Below, one piece after another: positions 49,103-56,834 of a stretch of DNA of 64,000 nt. Numbering within the stretch: position 1 is the stretch's first letter; every line of letters starts with the position of its first letter. The translations under genes and the position numbers were made by a program. The notes under the pieces were generated by a model, which was not told the origin of the DNA, searched no databases, and saw only the letters and a program-made list of their open reading frames with translations. Source of the DNA: Aestuariibaculum lutulentum (GTDB lineage: Bacteria > Bacteroidota > Bacteroidia > Flavobacteriales > Flavobacteriaceae); assembly GCF_032926325.1 (NCBI RefSeq), contig NZ_CP136709.1, forward strand, positions 2,574,501 through 2,638,500. Direction: 5' to 3'.

Positions 49103-49110
49103 CAAAGATA
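49103..49110 (-). promoter_or_regulatory. -7 promoter element of the DEAD-box helicase gene
   Basis: The minus strand reads TATCTTTG; it sets the 5' end at about 49097. Confidence 0.6.
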
Positions 49111-49189
49111 GGCTTTTTATTTAAATAGCAATCGACGCGCCATGTCGTGCGGTATTAATTATTCGTTAAATGTTAAGTGTTTTCTTTGT

Positions 49190-50095
49190 TTATAGGATGT
49201 TTAAAGAGATTTCGCTTTGAATTAAGGCGAGTATTTTGTTAAGGATGGGGTTTCTGTTATCGGTATTCCAAACAGCAGAAAGTATGGTGCGCTGCGGAAT
49301 TTTGTCTAATTCAATAAATTTGATAGATGAAATTGAATGGTTTTGAAGCGATTTCGGAACGATTGAAATACCGAAGTTGTTTTCAACCAGTTTGTAAATG
49401 GAATCGGCATGAATGGTGTTATGCGACACTAAAGGAGAAAACCCACTGTTATGAAATATGTTCATCACGTTTTCATAGTAAGAAGAACTGTATTCCGGAT
49501 CGAAAAGAATAAAAGGTTCATCTTTTAATTGTGACAGGTTTTCGAAGTTCTTGTTATTTATATGATGGTCTTTTGGTAATACTAAACAAAACGGTTCTTT
49601 TAAAACGGGAGTTGACATCAATCCTTTAGGGATGCGTTCCAGACGCACAAAACCAATATCAATATCTTGCGCTATTAAGCCTTCAATTTGTTTGTTATTG
49701 TCCATTTCCTTTAAACTAAACAGAATATTGGGATGTGATTTGGTGAACTTCAGCAATAAATCAGGGATAATATGTTGCATGGCCGAACCAACGTAACCAA
49801 AATTAAGCTGGCCATCTTTACCTTCTTCCAGTAATTTAGCGTGATGCAAAATACCATCTAAACTCTTCAGGTTTTTTGAAAGTTCTTCTTTTAAATAAAT
49901 GCCAGCTGGGGTAAGTTTCACCTGTCGGTTGTGTCGGTCAAACAGTTTTACTTCCAAACCATCTTCCATTTCTTTGATTTGTCGGCTTAATCCGGGTTGC
50001 GAAATGAATAGCTTTTCAGCAGCCTTTCTAAAGTGTAAAGTTTCAGCAACAGCGAGGAAATATTTTAGGTGTCTGAATTCTATTTGATAACTCAT
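49190..50095 (-). CDS. LysR family regulator, probable regulator of hut genes
   Basis: A 301-residue LysR-type regulator with an N-terminal winged helix-turn-helix (residues 1-65, FLAVAETLHFRKAAEKLFISQPGLSRQIKEMEDGLEVKLFDR) and a periplasmic-binding-like effector domain (about 90-295, LNFGYVGSAMQHIIPDLLLKF). It is divergent from hutH with 67 bp between starts. That gap holds an ATC-N9-GAT box and a second inverted repeat, so control of hutHUI and of itself is likely. Urocanate or histidine is the obvious candidate effector, by context. HutC of other bacteria is a GntR protein, so this would be a different control solution. Confidence 0.88.
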   Translation of the reverse strand: MSYQIEFRHLKYFLAVAETLHFRKAAEKLFISQPGLSRQIKEMEDGLEVKLFDRHNRQVKLTPAGIYLKEELSKNLKSLDGILHHAKLLEEGKDGQLNFGYVGSAMQHIIPDLLLKFTKSHPNILFSLKEMDNNKQIEGLIAQDIDIGFVRLERIPKGLMSTPVLKEPFCLVLPKDHHINNKNFENLSQLKDEPFILFDPEYSSSYYENVMNIFHNSGFSPLVSHNTIHADSIYKLVENNFGISIVPKSLQNHSISSIKFIELDKIPQRTILSAVWNTDNRNPILNKILALIQSEISLNIL

Positions 50096-50104
50096 AGTTA
50101 TTAT

Positions 50105-50117
50105 TTGTTAGCAACAA
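50105..50117. promoter_or_regulatory. Inverted repeat near the LysR start
   Basis: TTGTT-AGC-AACAA, a perfect 5-bp inverted repeat, overlaps a near-consensus minus-strand -7 box (50115-50122, TACTATTG). It is a candidate autoregulatory site. Confidence 0.4.
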
Positions 50118-50130
50118 TAGTATTATTAGG

Positions 50131-50147
50131 TATCAAATTTATTGATA
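50131..50147. promoter_or_regulatory. LysR-type operator (ATC-N9-GAT) before hutH
   Basis: TATCAA-N5-TTGATA is a perfect inverted repeat containing ATC at 50132-50134 and GAT at 50144-50146, nine bases apart, the classical LysR half-site spacing. It overlaps the first bases of the hutH -7 box. Confidence 0.65.
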
Positions 50148-50153
50148 ATTTTG
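50146..50153 (+). promoter_or_regulatory. -7 promoter element of hutHUI
   Basis: TAATTTTG is an exact match, ending 9 nt before the ATG at 50163 and adjoining the LysR box. Confidence 0.62.
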
Positions 50154-50162
50154 TAGAAATAA

Positions 50163-51680
50163 ATGAATATTCAACTTAATAATATAAATATGTTTGTATA
50201 CGGTGTTGATAAACTTACTGTAGATAAGGTACTTGACATAGCATCAGGGAAAATGAAAGGGTTGTTAACCGATTATGCAATTGCAAAGGTTAACGAATGT
50301 AGAGCGAAAGTGGAAGTTATGGCCAATTCCAGTAAGGCTGTATATGGTATAAATACCGGTTTTGGTCCGTTATGCGATGTGAAAATATCACCGGAAGAAA
50401 CCAGTTTACTTCAAAAGAATTTATTAATTACACACGCCGTAGGTGTGGGTAACCCGATTGATAAGGAATTGTCTAAAATCATGCTGATTTGTAAAGTACA
50501 TGCTTTAAGTCGCGGATTTTCTGGGATTCGTTTAGAAGTGATTGAACGTATTATCTATTTTATTGAAAACGATTTATTACCAGTAGTTCCAGAGCAAGGC
50601 TCGGTGGGTGCTTCTGGTGATTTGGCGCCTTTATCACATTTGTTTTTACCGTTATTTGGTGAAGGTGAATTTTGGATTGGTGATGATATCGTTCCTGCTA
50701 AATCCGTATTAGAATCACATAATTTAGAACCTATCGAACTGGCTGCTAAGGAAGGTTTAGCCTTAATTAACGGAACACAATTTATATTAGCGCATGCTAT
50801 TAAAGGCTTGAAGAAAATGGAGTATCTGTTGGATTTAGCCGATGTTGCCGGAGCCATGAGTTTAGAAGGCTACCAGGGAAGTGCATCGCCTTTTAAAGAA
50901 TTGCTTCATAGTATTCGTCCGTTTCAAGGGAATTTAGAAGTGGCAAAACGTATGCGTATGCTGTTTGAAGATTCTAATAATATCAAATCGCATGAGAACT
51001 GTGAGCGCGTTCAGGATCCGTATTCTATGCGCTGTATTCCACAGGTTCACGGGGCGTCAAGAAATGCGTATTATCATTTAAGTGAATTAGCCGAAATCGA
51101 GATGAATTCGGTAACCGATAACCCAATTGTACTAAGTGAAACCGAAGCTATTTCTGGAGGAAACTTCCACGGGCAACCGTTAGCGATGGCTTTAGATTAT
51201 GCATCGATAGCTGCTTCAGAATTAGGAAATATAGCCGATAGAAGATGTTACTTATTATTAGAAGGAAAATTTGGTTTACCACGATTGTTAACTGCAAGTG
51301 GCGGATTAAATAGTGGATTCATGATTCCGCAATACACCACAGCGGCTTTGGTAACAGAAAATAAATCCTTATGTTTCCCGCCTTCAGCTGATAGTGTTCC
51401 AACCTCTTTAGGTCAGGAAGATCACGTATCGATGGGAAGTATTTCTGGACGTAAATTCAATCAGATTTTAGGGAACGTTGAAAAGATTTTAGCTATCGAG
51501 TTAATGTATGCGGCACAGGCCATGGAGTTCAGACGTCCGAATACCTTCTCTGTAATTTTGGAGAAAAACTTTGCTATTATTAGAAGTAAAGTGGCTAAGC
51601 TTGAAGAAGATCGCATTTTAAAAGATGACATTAATGCATTAATTCATTTAGTAAAGACGCAGGCATTCATCGTAAAATAA
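50163..51680 (+). CDS. hutH: Histidine ammonia-lyase
   Basis: A 505-residue lyase that converts histidine to urocanate and ammonia, the first step of histidine degradation. The MIO cofactor forms from Ala150-Ser151-Gly152 in GSVGASGDLAPLSH. YGINTGFGPL holds the active-site Tyr, and NPIVLSETEAISGGNFHGQP and FRRPNTFSVI are further active-site stretches. Length matches the family. It is first in the hutH-hutU-hutI operon, whose genes are 7 bp apart or overlap. Confidence 0.97.
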   Translation: MNIQLNNINMFVYGVDKLTVDKVLDIASGKMKGLLTDYAIAKVNECRAKVEVMANSSKAVYGINTGFGPLCDVKISPEETSLLQKNLLITHAVGVGNPIDKELSKIMLICKVHALSRGFSGIRLEVIERIIYFIENDLLPVVPEQGSVGASGDLAPLSHLFLPLFGEGEFWIGDDIVPAKSVLESHNLEPIELAAKEGLALINGTQFILAHAIKGLKKMEYLLDLADVAGAMSLEGYQGSASPFKELLHSIRPFQGNLEVAKRMRMLFEDSNNIKSHENCERVQDPYSMRCIPQVHGASRNAYYHLSELAEIEMNSVTDNPIVLSETEAISGGNFHGQPLAMALDYASIAASELGNIADRRCYLLLEGKFGLPRLLTASGGLNSGFMIPQYTTAALVTENKSLCFPPSADSVPTSLGQEDHVSMGSISGRKFNQILGNVEKILAIELMYAAQAMEFRRPNTFSVILEKNFAIIRSKVAKLEEDRILKDDINALIHLVKTQAFIVK

Positions 51681-51687
51681 ATCAACT

Positions 51688-53685
51688 ATGACATTCCAAG
51701 AACACATATTACAAGGTATTCCATTAGAACTACCAGCAATATATAACTATCCGGCAGATGCCAATAGAGCACCAAAGCGAAAAGATATTTTAAGCAAGGA
51801 TGAAAAGCAATTGGCGATTAGAAATGCTTTGCGTTATTTTCCAAAAGCATGGCATGAAGAATTAGCACCAGAATTTGCTCAGGAGTTGAATGACTTCGGA
51901 AGAATTTATATGTACCGTTTTAAGCCTGCTTATAAAATGTATGCGCGTGGTATTGAACAATATCCTGCAAAAACTGTTCAAGCGGCGGCGATTATGTTGA
52001 TGATTCAGAATAATCTGGATCCGGCAGTAGCACAACACCCTGAAGAGTTGATTACGTATGGAGGTAACGGTGCGGTGTTCCAAAACTGGGCACAGTATTT
52101 ATTAACCATGCAGTATTTGGCAACGATGACTGATGAGCAGACACTTCATATGTATTCTGGTCACCCGATGGGATTATTTCCGTCTTCAAAAAATGCGCCT
52201 CGAGTGATTGTTACCAACGGTATGATGATTCCTAATTATTCAAAGCCGGACGACTGGGAGAAATTCAATGCGTTGGGGGTGACGCAATACGGACAAATGA
52301 CAGCTGGTTCATTCATGTATATCGGTCCTCAGGGAATCGTTCACGGAACAACCATTACCGTGATGAATGCCTTTAGAAAAAAATTACCAAAAGGCGATAC
52401 GCCGGCAGGTAAAATATTTTTGACAGCAGGATTAGGCGGTATGAGTGGGGCACAACCAAAAGCTGGAAATATAGCAGGATGTATCACCATTGCTGCTGAA
52501 GTGAATGAAAAAGCCGCGACTAAGCGTCATGCGCAAGGTTGGGTTGATGTATTGGTTGATAATTTAGAAGATTTAGTAGCTCGCGTAAGAATAGCGCAAG
52601 AAACCAAAGAAGTGGTTTCTATTGCCTTTATTGGAAATGTAGTGGATGTTTGGGAGCGTTTTTATGAAGAAGAGATTTTCATTCATGTAGGCTCCGATCA
52701 AACGTCTTTACATATTCCATGGACAGGTGGTTATTATCCGGTTGGAATATCGTATGAAGAATCCAACCGATTAATTCGTGAGGAACCAGACGTATTCAAA
52801 GAAAAAGTACAGGCGTCACTACGTCGTCATGCCGATGCCATTAATAAGCATTCAGAAAGAGGAACGTATTTCTTCGATTACGGAAATGCCTTTTTATTAG
52901 AAGCCTCTCGTGCAGGTGCCGATGTGATGGCAGAAAATAATATCGATTTTAAATATCCGTCTTATGTTCAGGATATTTTAGGACCGATGTGTTTCGATTA
53001 TGGTTTCGGACCATTCCGTTGGGTGTGTACTTCAGGTAAACCGGAAGATTTAGATAAAACCGATGAAATCGCCATGAATGTGCTTAAGGACATCATGAAA
53101 AATTCACCTGAGGAAATTCAGTTGCAAATGCAGGATAACATCACCTGGATTAAAGATGCGAAGAAGAATAAAATGGTAGTTGGCTCGCAAGCTCGTATTT
53201 TATATGCCGATGCCGAAGGTCGCGCTAAAATTGCAGAAGCCTTTAACAATGCTGTAGCAGCAGGACAAATTGGACCGGTAGTTTTAGGTCGCGATCATCA
53301 TGATGTGAGTGGAACCGATTCACCGTACCGTGAAACATCAAATATTTACGACGGTAGTAAATTCACTGCCGATATGGCCATTCATAATGTGATTGGCGAT
53401 AGCTTTAGAGGTGCTACCTGGGTGTCTATCCACAATGGTGGAGGCGTAGGCTGGGGAGAAGTGATGAACGGTGGTTTCGGAATGGTATTAGATGGTTCAG
53501 CAGAAGCCGATACTAAATTAAAAAATATGCTGTTTTTCGATGTGAATAATGGTATTGCAAGAAGAAGCTGGGCAAGAAACGACGAGGCTTTATTTGCCAT
53601 TAAACGTGAAATGGAGCGTACACCAAATTTAACGGTGACCATCCCTAATTTAGTAGAAGACGATTTACTGAAAAACTTATTTTAA
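51688..53685 (+). CDS. hutU: Urocanate hydratase
   Basis: A 665-residue enzyme that hydrates urocanate to imidazolonepropionate with tightly bound NAD. ELITYGGNGAVFQNWAQYLLTMQYL, MYSGHPMGLFPS, GLGGMSGAQPKAGNIAGC (NAD fold) and GPMCFDYGFGPFRWVCTSGKP with the active-site Cys are all present. It is about 100 residues longer than the common bacterial form (about 555) and is closer in length to the form found in some Bacteroidota and in eukaryotes. The stop overlaps the hutI start by 1 bp (TAATG). Confidence 0.97.
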   Translation: MTFQEHILQGIPLELPAIYNYPADANRAPKRKDILSKDEKQLAIRNALRYFPKAWHEELAPEFAQELNDFGRIYMYRFKPAYKMYARGIEQYPAKTVQAAAIMLMIQNNLDPAVAQHPEELITYGGNGAVFQNWAQYLLTMQYLATMTDEQTLHMYSGHPMGLFPSSKNAPRVIVTNGMMIPNYSKPDDWEKFNALGVTQYGQMTAGSFMYIGPQGIVHGTTITVMNAFRKKLPKGDTPAGKIFLTAGLGGMSGAQPKAGNIAGCITIAAEVNEKAATKRHAQGWVDVLVDNLEDLVARVRIAQETKEVVSIAFIGNVVDVWERFYEEEIFIHVGSDQTSLHIPWTGGYYPVGISYEESNRLIREEPDVFKEKVQASLRRHADAINKHSERGTYFFDYGNAFLLEASRAGADVMAENNIDFKYPSYVQDILGPMCFDYGFGPFRWVCTSGKPEDLDKTDEIAMNVLKDIMKNSPEEIQLQMQDNITWIKDAKKNKMVVGSQARILYADAEGRAKIAEAFNNAVAAGQIGPVVLGRDHHDVSGTDSPYRETSNIYDGSKFTADMAIHNVIGDSFRGATWVSIHNGGGVGWGEVMNGGFGMVLDGSAEADTKLKNMLFFDVNNGIARRSWARNDEALFAIKREMERTPNLTVTIPNLVEDDLLKNLF

Positions 53686-54923
53686 TGCGTACATTATTTA
53701 AAAATATAAAAGAATTACTTCAGGTAAGAGAAGCAGGTTTAGATTTTGTGGCTGGTGAAGCTATGAACGACTTACCAACCATTAAACATGCTTATCTTTT
53801 AGTTGAAGACGGGCTTATTAAAGATTTTGGTTCAATGACTGAATGTCCGAATGTTGAATCAGATGCCGTTGTTGATGCTACAGGAAAAATGATATTACCA
53901 ACCTGGTGCGATTCGCATACGCATTTGGTGTATGCAGGAAACCGAGAAAGTGAATTTGTCGATAAAATTAAAGGTTTATCGTATCATGAAATTGCCGCTA
54001 AAGGTGGTGGTATATTAAATTCGGCAAAAAAATTACAAGAGACTTCGGAAGACGATTTGTACGAACAAACCAAGATCCGTTTAGATGAAATTATCGCTTT
54101 AGGTACAGGTGCTGTTGAAATTAAATCAGGCTACGGTTTAACCGAAGCTTCAGAATTAAAAATGCTTCGTGTGATTAAGCGTTTAAAGGAAAATTACAAG
54201 CTTCCTATAAAGGCAACATTTTTAGGAGCACATGCCGTTCCAACGGAATATAAAGATGATAAAGCTGGCTATTTAAATATGTTAGTTGAAAAACTGATGC
54301 CTAAAATTGCAGAAGAAGGTTTGGCAGAATTTGTCGATATTTTTTGTGAAGAAGGGTATTTTTCAGTTGAAGATACCGAGTTCATTATGGAAGCGGGAAA
54401 GAAACATGGTTTAATTTCAAAAATTCACGTGAATCAGTTTACGTCGATTGGTGGTGTGCAAGCAGGGGTGAAGCATGAAGCCCTTTCGGTTGATCATTTA
54501 GAAGAAATGAAAGATGAAGATATTGAAGCGTTGAAAGGTTCGAAAACCATGCCGGTAGCGTTGCCAGGCTGTTCGTTCTTTTTAAGTATTCCGTATACGC
54601 CTGGACGAAAAATGATTGATGCAGGGCTACCTTTGGCTTTAGCAACCGATTATAACCCGGGGTCGTCACCGTCAGGAAATATGAATTTTGCCGTGTCGGC
54701 AGCTTGTATAAAAATGAAGCTAACTCCAGAAGAAGCTATAAACGCCGCAACTATTAATGGGGCTTATGCTATGGGACTTCAGGATACCGTTGGAAGTATT
54801 ACTGTAGGTAAAGAAGCGAATTTAATTTTGACGAAACCAATAAATTCTTATAACTTTATCCCATATTCATTTGGTGAAAATCAAATAGAATCGGTTTATA
54901 TAAAAGGTCACTCTATTGTATAA
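53685..54923 (+). CDS. hutI: Imidazolonepropionase
   Basis: A 412-residue amidohydrolase that opens imidazolonepropionate to formimidoylglutamate. The metal site begins with DSHTHLVYAGNRESEF (His78, His80). FLGAHAVP, KIHVNQFTSIGG and ALATDYNPGSSPSGNM give the rest of the active site. It is the third gene of the operon. The next step, formimidoylglutamase (hutG) or hutF, is not encoded in the operon; a terminator closes it. Confidence 0.96.
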   Translation: MRTLFKNIKELLQVREAGLDFVAGEAMNDLPTIKHAYLLVEDGLIKDFGSMTECPNVESDAVVDATGKMILPTWCDSHTHLVYAGNRESEFVDKIKGLSYHEIAAKGGGILNSAKKLQETSEDDLYEQTKIRLDEIIALGTGAVEIKSGYGLTEASELKMLRVIKRLKENYKLPIKATFLGAHAVPTEYKDDKAGYLNMLVEKLMPKIAEEGLAEFVDIFCEEGYFSVEDTEFIMEAGKKHGLISKIHVNQFTSIGGVQAGVKHEALSVDHLEEMKDEDIEALKGSKTMPVALPGCSFFLSIPYTPGRKMIDAGLPLALATDYNPGSSPSGNMNFAVSAACIKMKLTPEEAINAATINGAYAMGLQDTVGSITVGKEANLILTKPINSYNFIPYSFGENQIESVYIKGHSIV

Positions 54924-54950
54924 ACTTTAAACTACCAAACTAAACTAAAT

Positions 54951-54978
54951 AAGGCGTGTCTGTGGCACGCCTTTATTG
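54951..54978 (+). terminator. Rho-independent terminator of hutHUI
   Basis: AAGGCGTG pairs with CACGCCTT across a 7-nt loop, followed by a T-rich tail, 27 bp after the hutI stop. Confidence 0.72.
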
Positions 54979-55007
54979 TATAATATAATTTAACTCAGTT
55001 AATGAGA

Positions 55008-55040
55008 TAAAAAAAGACCACATAAAAAAAGTGGTCTTTT
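55008..55040. terminator. Rho-independent terminator of purA (minus) with weaker plus-strand function
   Basis: AAAAGACCAC pairs with GTGGTCTTTT across an 8-9 nt A-rich loop; on the minus strand a T-run follows. Confidence 0.82.
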
Positions 55041-55068
55041 GTATTTTGAATATAAATAAAATGAATTA

Positions 55069-56343
55069 TTAATTTCTGAAAATGGTTTGTTTTCTATCTG
55101 GACCTACAGAAACGATGGTAATCGGGATTTCTAATTCTTTTTCTAAGAATTCGATATAATCGTTAAGCGCTTTAGGTAGTTGAGAAACTTCAGATAAACC
55201 TGTTAAGTCTTCAGCCCAACCATCAACTTCAGTATAGATAGGCTCTACGTTTTCAGGATCGATGTTGTAAGGGAAATGCTTAATAACGTCTCCTTTATAT
55301 TTATAAGCAGTACATACTTTAAGTGTTTTAAATCCAGAAAGTACGTCACCTTTCATCATCATTAATTGAGTAACACCATTAACCTGACAAGCATATTTTA
55401 AAGCAACAAGATCTAACCAACCACAACGTCTTGCACGCCCTGTAGTTGCTCCAAATTCGTTACCAACACGGCTCATAGTTTCACCATCTTCGTCAAATAA
55501 CTCGGTAGGGAATGGACCAGAACCAACACGCGTAGTGTAGGCTTTGAAAATACCAAATACTTCACCAATTTGATTAGGTGCAACACCTAAACCAGTACAA
55601 GAACCAGCAGCAGTCGTGTTACTTGAAGTTACGAAAGGATAGGTTCCAAAATCGATATCTAACAACGACCCCTGAGCACCTTCAGCTAAAATCGTTTTAC
55701 CAGATTTTTGAGCTTGGTAAACATATTCTTCAGAATCGATAAAGGTTAATGATTTTAAAACTTCAACAGCTTTAAAGAATTCAGCTTCTAATTCTTCTAA
55801 GTTATATTCAATTTTTGCATCGTAGAACTCAATCATAGATTCGTGCTTATCGGCTAACGATCTGTATCGTTCTTGCCAATCGCTTAATTCTAAATCACCA
55901 ACACGAATTCCGTTACGACCAGTTTTATCCATGTAAGTTGGTCCAATACCTTTTAAGGTAGAACCAATTTTAGCTTTACCTTTTGAAGCTTCACTAGCCG
56001 CATCTAATAAGCGGTGCGTTGGTAAGATAATATGTGCTTTACGAGATATTACTAAAGATTTTTTGTAATCAACATTTTGCTCAGCTAATTTATCAAGCTC
56101 GCCTTTAAAAATTACAGGGTCTATAACCACACCGTTACCAACTAAATTAATAGTGTCTTCGTGAAAAATTCCAGAAGGAATGGTATGTAAAACGTGTTTT
56201 TTTCCGTTAAATACTAAAGTGTGTCCTGCGTTTGGCCCACCTTGAAAACGCGCAATAATGTCGTAGTTAGAGGTAAGTACGTCAACAATTTTCCCTTTGC
56301 CTTCGTCACCCCACTGTAATCCTAGTAGTAAATCTACTGCCAT
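55069..56343 (-). CDS. purA: Adenylosuccinate synthetase
   Basis: A 424-residue enzyme that joins IMP and aspartate with GTP to give adenylosuccinate, the committed step to AMP. GLQWGDEGKGKIVD is the GTP/IMP loop, FQGGPNAGHTLVF the adjacent IMP-binding strand, and GPTYMDKTGRNGIRVGDL, AQGSLLDIDFGTYPFVTSSNT and TTGRARRCGWLDLV are further family motifs. Length is standard. It lies 12 bp downstream of fur and is probably co-transcribed with it. Confidence 0.97.
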   Translation of the reverse strand: MAVDLLLGLQWGDEGKGKIVDVLTSNYDIIARFQGGPNAGHTLVFNGKKHVLHTIPSGIFHEDTINLVGNGVVIDPVIFKGELDKLAEQNVDYKKSLVISRKAHIILPTHRLLDAASEASKGKAKIGSTLKGIGPTYMDKTGRNGIRVGDLELSDWQERYRSLADKHESMIEFYDAKIEYNLEELEAEFFKAVEVLKSLTFIDSEEYVYQAQKSGKTILAEGAQGSLLDIDFGTYPFVTSSNTTAAGSCTGLGVAPNQIGEVFGIFKAYTTRVGSGPFPTELFDEDGETMSRVGNEFGATTGRARRCGWLDLVALKYACQVNGVTQLMMMKGDVLSGFKTLKVCTAYKYKGDVIKHFPYNIDPENVEPIYTEVDGWAEDLTGLSEVSQLPKALNDYIEFLEKELEIPITIVSVGPDRKQTIFRN

Positions 56344-56355
56344 TTTAAATATATA

Positions 56356-56808
56356 TTATTTAGTTGCTTTTCTATTTCCGTAGAAATAAAGAGAATGATT
56401 ATTAATTTCGATATCGAAAACTTCTTCGATAGTTTTTTTGATAGACTGAATTCTTGGGTCACAAAATTCGATAACTTCACCAGTATCGGTTAAAATGACA
56501 TGGTCGTGTTGTCTATCGAAATACGATTTTTCGTAATGTGCCTGATTTTGACCAAACTGGTGTTTTCTAACCAAACCACATTCCAGAAGTAATTCTATGG
56601 TATTATAAAGCGTAGCACGAGATACACGATACTTTTTGTTTTTCATATTTAGATATAGAGACTCAATATCAAAATGTTCTTTGTTATTATAAATCTCCTG
56701 TAATATAGCGTACCTTTCGGGCGTTTTACGGTGTCCGTTGGTTTCTAAAAAGTTAGTAAAAACACTTTTTACTATTTCTTGATTTTTTGTATCTGTACTT
56801 GCGTTCAT
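56356..56808 (-). CDS. fur: Fur family transcriptional regulator
   Basis: A 150-residue Fur-family regulator with an N-terminal winged helix (residues about 15-90, NGHRKTPERYAILQEIYNNKEHFDIESLYL, RVSRATLYNTIELLLECGLVRK) and a metal-binding domain with QHDHVILTDTGEVIEFCDP. The His-Asp-His metal ligands are kept, but the structural-zinc cysteines (usually C-x-x-C) are missing; Thr stands in the corresponding place and only one other Cys remains. This is the usual form in Bacteroidota. It may sense iron, manganese or zinc. It lies between relA/spoT and purA and has its own -7 box. Confidence 0.93.
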   Translation of the reverse strand: MNASTDTKNQEIVKSVFTNFLETNGHRKTPERYAILQEIYNNKEHFDIESLYLNMKNKKYRVSRATLYNTIELLLECGLVRKHQFGQNQAHYEKSYFDRQHDHVILTDTGEVIEFCDPRIQSIKKTIEEVFDIEINNHSLYFYGNRKATK

Positions 56809-56818
56809 AATTTCGTTG

Positions 56819-56826
56819 CAAATTTA
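56819..56826 (-). promoter_or_regulatory. -7 promoter element of fur-purA
   Basis: The minus strand reads TAAATTTG; the fur ATG is 10 nt downstream. It lies in the 26-bp gap after the relA/spoT stop. Confidence 0.58.
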
Positions 56827-56834
56827 CACTTTTT

